A stretch of DNA of 45,973 nt from Flavobacteriales bacterium (GTDB lineage Bacteria; Bacteroidota; Bacteroidia; Flavobacteriales_D; Parvicellaceae). The notes beneath the pieces are model-generated. The model made no database searches and was not told where the DNA came from. It saw nothing but the letters and a program-made list of their open reading frames with translations. Shown one piece after another: positions 38,901-45,973 of this stretch. Each line of letters starts with the position of its first letter. Positions within the stretch are counted from its first letter, which is position 1. The stretch spans positions 1 through 45,973 of the forward strand of contig JAGXIB010000001.1 of the NCBI GenBank assembly GCA_024635865.1. The letters are read 5' to 3'. The position numbers were made by a program, and so were the translations under genes.

Positions 38901-39084
38901 ATATCCTGAATGTGAAGTGTTAATATATAATAAGTGGGGTAGAATTATGTTTGAGTCTTCTGGCTATTCTTCTCCTTGGGACGGAACTTTTAACGGGAAG
39001 CCGTTACCAGCATCAACCTATTATTACTCCATAAAAATAAACGAAGATGCTATATACACAGGACCTATTACTATTGTAAGATAA
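35968..39084 (+). CDS. SprB-repeat T9SS type B cell-surface adhesin (second copy)
   Basis: 1038 aa. Signal peptide followed almost immediately by 12 SprB-type repeats, C-terminal [58 protein letters not shown]. Start overlaps the upstream stop (TAATG). Confidence 0.93.
   Translation: [1038 protein letters not shown]
36043..38780 (+). repeat. Array of 12 SprB-type protein repeats
   Basis: e.g. [62 protein letters not shown]. Confidence 0.9.
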
Positions 39085-39086
39085 TT

Positions 39087-40025
39087 ATGAAAACATTATA
39101 CATAATACTATTAATTCTGATTTGTTCTTTTGCTGTAAAAGGTCAGCAAATGGCTTTACAAAGTCAGTATATGTTTGATAAGTTCACTTTAAACCCTGCA
39201 TTTGCAGGAACTCAAAAAGGAGTCCCTATTCACATTGGAATGAGAAGGCAATGGTCAGCAATAACTGAAGCTCCAGCAACACAATACTTATCATCAAACT
39301 TTAATTTAGGAGGAGGGTTAGGAGCTGGCGTTACTTTTTTTAACGAAGCGACCGGACCAACAAGAAGAACTGGACTAGGTTTATCCGGTGCTTATCAATT
39401 TACTTTATTCAAGTCTGGAGAAAATCATCATCAGCTATCCTTAGGAGCGTCTGCTTTACTAAGTCAACATGTTTTAGATAAAAAGAAATTAGAGACCTAC
39501 CTGCCAGATGACCCAACAATTATAGCTGCTTACGAAAATCAATTACTACCAGATGCAACATTTGGAGTTTATTATCATAATGAAGATAAATACTTTGCAG
39601 CACTTTCCATAGCAAATCTTATTCAAACAAAAACAGACATCTTAAACATTGCAAACAATGTTCAAAATAACTTTGTAAGAAACTATTATTTAATGGCAGG
39701 TATAAATATTGATGCAAGTAGTTCTTTTACTATTCAGCCAACCGTTTTAGTTCAAGCGATTGAAGCCACTGCTATTCAGTTTGACATAAGCAGTCGTTTT
39801 ATCTATGAAAACAAATATTGGGTTGGAGCATCATATAGACATCAAGATGCTATTGTAGGAATGTTTGGTTTAAATTATTCGGGAATAGAATTTGGATACT
39901 CTTACGATGTAACAATTTCAAATATCAGAGCATATAGTAATGGATCTCATGAGCTGCATTTAACCTATCGTATCTCTCCAAAAAATGGAGTGAAGAGTTC
40001 AAAAAGAGGAGTTAGGTATTTCTAA
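39087..40025 (+). CDS. PorP/SprF family type IX secretion membrane protein
   Basis: 312 aa. QQMALQSQYMFDKFTLNPAFAGTQKGVPIHIGMRRQWSAITEAPATQYLS; starts 2 nt after the adhesin stop. Confidence 0.93.
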   Translation: MKTLYIILLILICSFAVKGQQMALQSQYMFDKFTLNPAFAGTQKGVPIHIGMRRQWSAITEAPATQYLSSNFNLGGGLGAGVTFFNEATGPTRRTGLGLSGAYQFTLFKSGENHHQLSLGASALLSQHVLDKKKLETYLPDDPTIIAAYENQLLPDATFGVYYHNEDKYFAALSIANLIQTKTDILNIANNVQNNFVRNYYLMAGINIDASSSFTIQPTVLVQAIEATAIQFDISSRFIYENKYWVGASYRHQDAIVGMFGLNYSGIEFGYSYDVTISNIRAYSNGSHELHLTYRISPKNGVKSSKRGVRYF

Positions 40026-40031
40026 ACGTAA

Positions 40032-40065
40032 AAACGGGAATACCTCCTGAAAGATATCCCCGTTT
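40032..40065. terminator. Hairpin between convergent genes, likely terminator on the minus strand (possibly bidirectional)
   Basis: AAACGGGAATA ... ATATCCCCGTTT inverted repeat; minus-strand stem is followed by a short T tract (CCCGTTTTTACG). Confidence 0.6.
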
Positions 40066-40096
40066 AAACTAACCAATAATTAACTAATATTAAAAC

Positions 40097-40759
40097 TTAC
40101 TTGGCAACTGTTGCTTCTACAGAAACAGTAATGTCATTGCTTATTATATAATCTGTTGAAAGACCTTCTGTACCTTCTTTATTATACTCATTCCCCCATT
40201 GCGTTCTGTCAAAAGTAAATTTTTGAGAAGCAATAGTTACTTCGTTCTCTGTAATAGTAATATTAGCATCGAAAGTAATACTTCTATCAACCCCTAAAAT
40301 TGTTAGGTTGCCAGTTACTTTGGAGTTATACTCTCCTTCAATTGGCTCGATTGATGTTAAAACAAAATTAGCTTTAGCAAAATTAGCAACATTAAAGAAA
40401 TCTTCATTACTTAAATGCCCTACTAACTTCCCATATTCTTCAGCTTCTTTTTCAAAGTCTGTAGTATGAATAGAAGTCATGTCTATTACAAAGTCAGCAT
40501 TTTCTAATTTACCATCAGTAACAGCTAATTTTGCATCAGAAATAGTAACTGTACCATGGTGTGCGCCAACACCTGCTAAGTGAGATCCCATCCATGTTAC
40601 TACACTTCCTTCTTTAACAGTTGCATACTCAACAGTTGTAGCTTTCGCTTCTTCATGTTTAACTTCTTTTGCTTCTTCTGATTCAATCTTATTCTCTGCA
40701 CCTCCACAAGAACTTAACAACGCTGCAAAAGCAAATCCTGTAATAATTATTTTTTTCAT
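40097..40759 (-). CDS. YceI family lipoprotein
   Basis: 220 aa. Lipobox ALLSSC; VTWMGSHLAGVGAHHGTVTISDAKLAVTDGKLENADFVIDMTSIHTTD..KLVGHLSNEDFFNVANFAKANFVLTSI. Confidence 0.92.
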   Translation of the reverse strand: MKKIIITGFAFAALLSSCGGAENKIESEEAKEVKHEEAKATTVEYATVKEGSVVTWMGSHLAGVGAHHGTVTISDAKLAVTDGKLENADFVIDMTSIHTTDFEKEAEEYGKLVGHLSNEDFFNVANFAKANFVLTSIEPIEGEYNSKVTGNLTILGVDRSITFDANITITENEVTIASQKFTFDRTQWGNEYNKEGTEGLSTDYIISNDITVSVEATVAK

Positions 40760-40779
40760 TTTTATAAGTTTATTTTGTG

Positions 40780-40787
40780 CAAATGTA
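40780..40787 (-). promoter_or_regulatory. Putative -7 box (TACATTTG) upstream of yceI
   Basis: Minus strand TACATTTG matches TAnnTTTG about 20 nt upstream of the ATG; -33 weak. Confidence 0.4.
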
Positions 40788-40860
40788 ATTATAAAAGCAT
40801 TTTAAAATCGTTAACATAGGTTAATTAATCTCAAAATTAATTGAACTTAAAGAACAAAAA

Positions 40861-40892
40861 AAGCGGGTTGCTCAACATCGAACAACCCGCTT
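40861..40892 (-). terminator. Rho-independent terminator of the pdhA-E2 operon
   Basis: Perfect stem AAGCGGGTTG / CAACCCGCTT followed on the minus strand by TTTTTTTGTTCTT, just downstream of the E2 stop. Confidence 0.9.
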
Positions 40893-40914
40893 AAATAATT
40901 GAAAATTAATTCTA

Positions 40915-42213
40915 TTATATATTCTGTTTTCCTAATAACAATACTGGATTCTGCATATAGTTTTTAAATGTATTTAGGAATGCTGAACCTACTGCTCCAT
41001 CTACGACTCTATGATCGCAACTTAATGTTACCTTCATCACATTTCCAGGAACTATTTCTCCGTTCTTAACGACTGGAACTTGACTAATTCCTCCAACAGC
41101 TAATATTGCCGCATCCGGAGAATTAATAATCGCTGTGAATTCATCTATTCCAAACATTCCTAAGTTAGAAATGGTAAAAGTATTTCCTTGCCAATCTTCT
41201 GGCTGTAATTTTTTAGATTTTGCTTTTTGTGCATAGTCTTTTACCTCTTCACCTATTTGTGTTAATGACTTTCCATCTGCAAAACGTACAACAGGAACTA
41301 ATAGACCTTCAGGTACTGCAACAGCAACACCTATATGAACATGCTCATTGGTTCTAATAAAATCTCCATGCCAAGCAGAGTTAACAGCCGGATGCTCTTT
41401 TAATGAAGTTGCAACAGCTTTTATTACCATATCATTGAAAGAGACCTTCTGAGGAGCGATCATAGAATTAATAGACTTTCTCGCTTCAATAGCGTTATCC
41501 ATATCAATAGATATCGTTAAATAAAAATGAGGTGCAGTGAATTTACTTTCTCCTAATCTTGATGCAATCACTTTTCTCATTTGAGAAACTGGTTCATCAC
41601 TAAAACTTTCAACACCAACAAACGAACTACCAGAACCATTATAATTATCGATATCTCGCTTAACAATGCGACCGCCCTCACCTGTTCCACTTATAAATGA
41701 AAGATTTAACCCTTTCTCTTCCGCCAATTTTTTTGCCAAGGGCGAAATTTTTAATCTCCCATCAGAAACTGAACTTGCTGGCGGGTAGTTAGCCGATGAA
41801 GTCTGCTGCTTAATTTGTTGCGTTGGCTTTGCTTTTGCTTCTTTTTTAGGAACAGTTGCTTTCTCCTCTTCTTCTTTTTCCTCTTCTTCTTTTGGCTCAA
41901 CATTTTCTTTATTCCCTGAATCCTCTTTAAAAGTTTCCTTTTCTAGGTCTTTTAATAAGTCAGAAATATCCTCGTCTTTTTCTCCAAGTATTGCTAAAAC
42001 AGAATCCACAGGAGCAGCATCGCCTTTCTCTACTCCTCTATGTAATAAAACTCCTTCTTCAAAAGCTTCAAATTCCATAGTAGCCTTATCTGTTTCTATC
42101 TCTGCTAATAGGTCTCCAGACTCAACACTATCTCCAATATTTTTATGCCACTCAGCAATAACACCTTCCGTCATGGTATCACTCAACTTAGGCATTCTTA
42201 CAATTTCAGCCAT
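40915..42213 (-). CDS. Pyruvate dehydrogenase complex dihydrolipoamide acetyltransferase (E2)
   Basis: 432 aa. MAEIVRMPKLSDTMTEGVIAEWHKNIGDSVESGDLLAEIETDKATMEFEAFEEG, KISPLAKKLAEEKGLNLSFISGTGEGGRIVKRDI, SCDHRVVDGAVGS. Confidence 0.95.
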   Translation of the reverse strand: MAEIVRMPKLSDTMTEGVIAEWHKNIGDSVESGDLLAEIETDKATMEFEAFEEGVLLHRGVEKGDAAPVDSVLAILGEKDEDISDLLKDLEKETFKEDSGNKENVEPKEEEEKEEEEKATVPKKEAKAKPTQQIKQQTSSANYPPASSVSDGRLKISPLAKKLAEEKGLNLSFISGTGEGGRIVKRDIDNYNGSGSSFVGVESFSDEPVSQMRKVIASRLGESKFTAPHFYLTISIDMDNAIEARKSINSMIAPQKVSFNDMVIKAVATSLKEHPAVNSAWHGDFIRTNEHVHIGVAVAVPEGLLVPVVRFADGKSLTQIGEEVKDYAQKAKSKKLQPEDWQGNTFTISNLGMFGIDEFTAIINSPDAAILAVGGISQVPVVKNGEIVPGNVMKVTLSCDHRVVDGAVGSAFLNTFKNYMQNPVLLLGKQNI

Positions 42214-42255
42214 TTTTATCTTTACTTTTAACTATGTGTGTAACTAAACTAACTC

Positions 42256-43296
42256 TTATTTGTATTCTTTTACAAATGGGTACTCTTCTAAATAAACATC
42301 TTCATACAATTCGTGTGCTTCAGGCTCAGGTGAATCTTCAGCAAATTTAACCGATTCAGCAACAGTTTCTTTCACCCTTTGTTGAATCACTTTAATATCA
42401 TTATCAGTTGCTAACTTATTTTTATTTATCGTATTTAAAACTTTAGAGATTGGATCATCGTTCTTATATTCTTCGACTTCATCTTTAGTTCTATACTTCT
42501 GAGGATCAGACATTGAATGTCCTTTATATCGGTAGGTTTTTATATCGAATAAAACAGGTCCCTTTCCAGTTCTAACATGTTTACAAGCATCAGCAATGGC
42601 CTCATGAACAGCTTCAACATCCATTCCATCTACTTCGAAAGATGGCATATTATAAGACAATCCCATTTTAGACATATCAGTAACATTAGTCGTTCTTTCT
42701 ACAGAAGTTCCCATTGCATAATTATTATTTTCAATAATAAAAACTACTGGCAACTTCCATAACATAGCCATATTAAATGTTTCATGTAAAATACCTTGTC
42801 TAGCAGCTCCATCTCCGAAAGAACAAAAAGTGACATTTTTAGTTCCCTTATATTTTTCTGCAAAAGCTATTCCAGCTCCCATTGCTATTTGAGCCCCAAC
42901 AATTCCATGCCCCCCCATCAGGTTTATTTCTTTATTGAACATATGCATTGACCCACCTTTACCTTTAGATAACCCTGTCTTCTTTCCATAAAGTTCTGCC
43001 ATCATGTACTTAGGGTGAACACCTAAAGCAATAGGATGTGCATGATCTCTGTAAGCAGTAATGTGCTTATCTCCTTTTTCACAAGCAGATGCAGTTCCAG
43101 CTACTAATCCTTCTTGACCAATATATAAGTGGCAAAACCCACCAAATTTTTGTTTTAAATAAAGATGACCAACCATCTCTTCTGTTTTCCTCATTAACAA
43201 CATATCTTCATACCATTTAAGATATTGTTCTTTAGAGTATTTAAGCCCTTTTTTAGTTGACTTAGAGTTTTTTGTGTTAGTTGTTTTAGTTGCCAT
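42256..43296 (-). CDS. pdhA: Pyruvate dehydrogenase E1 component subunit alpha
   Basis: LLMRKTEEMVGHLYLKQKFGGFCHLYIGQEG..GKGGSMHMFN..FCSFGDGAARQGILHETFNMAMLWKLPVVFIIENNNYAMGTS. Start set at MATKTTNTKN because the track start (43326) lies within the putative -7 box. Confidence 0.94.
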   Translation of the reverse strand: MATKTTNTKNSKSTKKGLKYSKEQYLKWYEDMLLMRKTEEMVGHLYLKQKFGGFCHLYIGQEGLVAGTASACEKGDKHITAYRDHAHPIALGVHPKYMMAELYGKKTGLSKGKGGSMHMFNKEINLMGGHGIVGAQIAMGAGIAFAEKYKGTKNVTFCSFGDGAARQGILHETFNMAMLWKLPVVFIIENNNYAMGTSVERTTNVTDMSKMGLSYNMPSFEVDGMDVEAVHEAIADACKHVRTGKGPVLFDIKTYRYKGHSMSDPQKYRTKDEVEEYKNDDPISKVLNTINKNKLATDNDIKVIQQRVKETVAESVKFAEDSPEPEAHELYEDVYLEEYPFVKEYK

Positions 43297-43323
43297 TGTG
43301 TGTTCTCTATTTAATATGCTATA

Positions 43324-43331
43324 CAAATATA
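43324..43331 (-). promoter_or_regulatory. Putative -7 box (TATATTTG) of pdhA
   Basis: Minus strand TATATTTG matches TAnnTTTG about 28 nt upstream of the MATK start codon. Confidence 0.45.
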
Positions 43332-43368
43332 TAATTAATCATATTTAATAACGATTAAATAAAGCAAA

Positions 43369-43400
43369 AAAAAGGATAAACAAGCTTGTTTATCCTTTTT
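43369..43400. terminator. Perfect 32-bp palindrome, likely bidirectional terminator-like hairpin
   Basis: AAAAAGGATAAACAAG|CTTGTTTATCCTTTTT with T-rich flank on both strands. Confidence 0.7.
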
Positions 43401-43687
43401 AATTTTAGTAACCGTATTGGGTAAAATGTCTAACAAAACATTGCAAGAAGATATTCAAGTTATTCTCGACCTGTTTTATCTATAAAAAATTAATATTATC
43501 GACTCCCTTTTGGCAATCTATTTTATTTCAAATAGCGATAAATAATGTCCAGACTTAAGAACACTTAACTGAGGGTTTCTTTGAGAGATTGCTCTGCAAA
43601 TAACACCCCCATTAGCCCCCAAATGATGTGCCTGATAATGAATCTAAAATAATTTTTCGTCTGCTCATAATTTATTGTTTTTTATGA

Positions 43688-43843
43688 TTAAATTGTTTTG
43701 TTTCCTTTTATTACTCTTAATATTACTGATATTACTGCAATAACTAGTAGAACATGAATAAATCCTCCTACATTGTATGCAATAAACCCTATTGCCCAAA
43801 AGATGACTAATATTACCGCAATAGTATAAAGTAAGTTTCCCAT
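43688..43843 (-). CDS. Lmo0937-like small membrane protein
   Basis: MGNLLYTIAVILVIFWAIGFIAYNVGGFIHVLLVIAVISVILRVIKGNKTI; the 5' extension in the ORF track is probably not translated. Confidence 0.75.
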   Translation of the reverse strand: MGNLLYTIAVILVIFWAIGFIAYNVGGFIHVLLVIAVISVILRVIKGNKTI

Positions 43844-43940
43844 ATTTTTTTTGTTTATCCTTTTTATTTTCTCAACTTTAAGTACCAATCAGATGCTCAC
43901 TAATGAGCATCTAAAAAGCTACCTAACTTAACCAATATAT

Positions 43941-44573
43941 TTAAAATCTAACCCCTATAGACGCTTGCATCCATTGGTTTTTGTAACGAGGTGTGGTTGA
44001 AGTACCATCACCATTATTTTCTTGTAAATCCCAATTAGCTCTAGCACCGAAAACAAAGTGTCCAAGGTTTATATCTATGCCAATAGAAGCCCCTAAGGTG
44101 TTTTTACGAATATTATCATTCTCAAACTCTTGTTCTATCGTAGTTACCGATGAAGCAAAAGAATCTTTTCTTGATAATAAGTAAGAAAATTGAGGGCCTG
44201 CCAGTATAGAGATAAATTCAGATGGTTTCAAGGCTAAATACAGAGGAATATCTAAATAACTTGTTGTTCTGGTGAAATCATAGTTTAATCCTAAAACCCT
44301 ACCGGTTGCCTTAAACCCTTTTTGAGAGTACAATACCTCTGGTTGTACCCCGAGGTATGTTCCAATTGGTATGGATAGAAAACCACCAATTGCCATTCCA
44401 TATTTTGCGTCTGCATCAAACTCTTCCCCTTTACTATCATATACATTGGCATAATTTAAGCCAATTCTTGCTCCAAGATGCATTGAATTCCTTGTATCTG
44501 TTTCGCTATCTTGTGCGAAAGCATTAAATGTTATCATTGTTAATGATATTGCTACTATGCTTAATTTTTTCAT
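43941..44573 (-). CDS. Outer-membrane beta-barrel (PorT-like) protein
   Basis: 210 aa. Signal peptide MKKLSIVAISLTMITFNAFAQ; HLGARIGLNYANVYD, GGFLSIPIGTYLGVQPEVLYSQKGFKATG, YLDIPLYLALKPSEFISILAGPQFSYLLSRK, ending SIGVRF. Confidence 0.85.
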   Translation of the reverse strand: MKKLSIVAISLTMITFNAFAQDSETDTRNSMHLGARIGLNYANVYDSKGEEFDADAKYGMAIGGFLSIPIGTYLGVQPEVLYSQKGFKATGRVLGLNYDFTRTTSYLDIPLYLALKPSEFISILAGPQFSYLLSRKDSFASSVTTIEQEFENDNIRKNTLGASIGIDINLGHFVFGARANWDLQENNGDGTSTTPRYKNQWMQASIGVRF

Positions 44574-44603
44574 TTCTTTATTTTTTTTAGAATTTTATAT
44601 TAA

Positions 44604-45068
44604 TTATTTAACATTGTTTTTTCCTAAATCTTTTAATGATTGTCCTATCTCATTCATATCATGATTAAACTCATCTTTGAAAGTTTGCCATTTGTCATTT
44701 CCATCGTCGTTATAATCTTTTATTTTTTCTTTCATTGCCTTATTTTTTTCTTCCAGGTCATTGATTGATTTTTCATATTCGATTTTAGCTTCTTTTTTCT
44801 TCTCTTTAGCGGATTCTTTTAAATCAGCAATTAATTTTTCGTTAGCTGTTATTTTCTCATCCGATTCTAATTTGAATTTATTATACTGTTCAGTATAATC
44901 TTCTTGAGCTTCGTCTAAATCTTGTTGAGCTTCATCTACATTTAGTTTAGCTTCATCTACATTTGTTTTTGAAGCTTCTACTTTTTCAGAAGAAGTTGAG
45001 CAGCTTGTTAATACTAAGCCAAAGATAAATGTTGCCGATGCTAGTGTCAAAATTGATTTTTTCATCAT
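44604..45068 (-). CDS. Coiled-coil lipoprotein
   Basis: 154 aa. Lipobox GLVLTSC; heptad-like NVDEAKLNVDEAQQDLDEAQEDY. Confidence 0.8.
   Translation of the reverse strand: MMKKSILTLASATFIFGLVLTSCSTSSEKVEASKTNVDEAKLNVDEAQQDLDEAQEDYTEQYNKFKLESDEKITANEKLIADLKESAKEKKKEAKIEYEKSINDLEEKNKAMKEKIKDYNDDGNDKWQTFKDEFNHDMNEIGQSLKDLGKNNVK
44908..44965 (-). repeat. 21-bp (7-codon) repeat, ~2.8 units, in the coiled-coil lipoprotein gene
   Basis: GCTTCGTCTAAATCTTGTTGA / GCTTCATCTACATTTAGTTTA / GCTTCATCTACATTTG. Confidence 0.75.
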
Positions 45069-45305
45069 TTGTTATTTTAGTTGTGAATTTGTTTTCACTT
45101 ATGTAAAGATGATGGATTATTACCCTTTTGTTATTATATAGTTCCCGAATTAAGTTATATAATTCACACGTTTGCAACTGTTTAGACATAAATGTGTCCA
45201 AACCATCAGCAGAAACACTACTTGGTATATCAAGACTATCCTAAAGAACTGGTAAAATGATGGACTCCGAAAAAAGAGAGCAAATAACTATAAAGGTTAA
45301 ATCTG

Positions 45306-45954
45306 CTAGAAACTAATAGCGGCTTCTACGTTTACACCTTCGAATTTTGACCCTGCAAATCTTCCAGTCCAAGCATCTCCCGTATATTGTTGATTTACGT
45401 ATTCAACTTTTGCCAAAATATTTTTTGAAATAAACCAGCCACCACCAACATTTAATCGGTTTATCGTTAGATTATTGCTGCTTTCCATGGGTTTACCATT
45501 TACGGTATTATACCTTCCTGCTACATAAAATTTTTCATCTGCACCAAAGCGATAAACTAGTTCGACTGCTAATTGGGTAAATGCTCCTTCTTTGTCTAAC
45601 ACAGGTTGGGTAAATTCTCTATTTCCAGATGCTAATTCGTATATACCAAAAAATTCAACTCCTTTAAATTTTATAAAAGGATTAATCTGAACTGCCATGA
45701 GTTTGCTAAAACGAGCATTGTATCTCCCGTCAAATGCTCCTCCTTGACTGTTGCCAAGTGAATCAGGTTTAGTTTGCAGTACATTGTAATACCTAGCACC
45801 TGATCGATCTCCTCCATATAGCCATGTTCCAGTCGTTATTCCCTGATTAGAGTAAACAGATCCAGTCAATCTTACTCTCAGGTCATTGTTCAATTGTTTA
45901 TCGAAACCTAGTTTACCATAAATCGAAGGTTGGTTGTCACTTTGAGCATTAACG
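45306..45954 (-). CDS. Partial outer-membrane porin-like beta-barrel protein (5' end missing)
   Basis: Minus-strand translation ..VNAQSDNQPSIYGKLGFDKQLNNDLRVRLTGSVYSNQG...NRLNVGGGWFISKNILAKVEYVNQQY...GVNVEAAISF. The N-terminal MCIRDS of the track ORF is adapter-derived. Confidence 0.75.
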
Positions 45955-45973
45955 CTGTCTCTTATACACATCT
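45955..45973. other. Nextera/Tn5 transposase adapter (mosaic end) contamination at the contig end
   Basis: Exact CTGTCTCTTATACACATCT, the reverse complement of AGATGTGTATAAGAGACAG. Confidence 0.98.

Noticed and set aside
44881-44898. TTATACTG-TT-CAGTATAA palindrome
   Set aside because: Lies inside the coiled-coil lipoprotein CDS; short and AT-rich, no regulatory context.
42577-45201. ORFs 42577..42762 (+), 43993..44184 (+) and 44986..45201 (-)
   Set aside because: Overlap clear genes in other frames; no signature.

Overview
This is an AT-rich Bacteroidota (probably Flavobacteriales) contig fragment that looks metagenome-assembled. Both ends cut through genes, and the last 19 nt are Nextera transposase adapter. 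Most of the window is ordinary: two 2-oxo-acid dehydrogenase E2 genes, pdhA, prfB, rnhA, an ArsC-family reductase, a quinone oxidoreductase, ferritin, YceI and DUF819. The accessory content is cell-surface and type IX secretion (T9SS) biology: (i) two adjacent TPR/PD40 (PorE/OmpA-like) proteins, the first missing from the ORF track and carrying an unusual array of 'G-x-IY-x-D...YV..G..W' repeats; (ii) a tightly overlapping operon encoding a small secreted protein, two 12-repeat SprB-type T9SS adhesins and a PorP/SprF protein; (iii) a YfiR-like, TPR and HAMP-SpoIIE phosphatase operon that may be an uncharacterised envelope signalling relay. I also found a Lys/Arg-rich secreted ORF with no standard start codon, a GT2 fused to a degenerate polyprenyl glycosylphosphotransferase-like module, a DUF819 protein with a signal-peptide extension, a prfB without the usual frameshift site, and several hairpin terminators and Bacteroidota-type promoters. 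No tRNA, rRNA, CRISPR array or intact transposon was recognised. All family calls were made by eye, with no database search.
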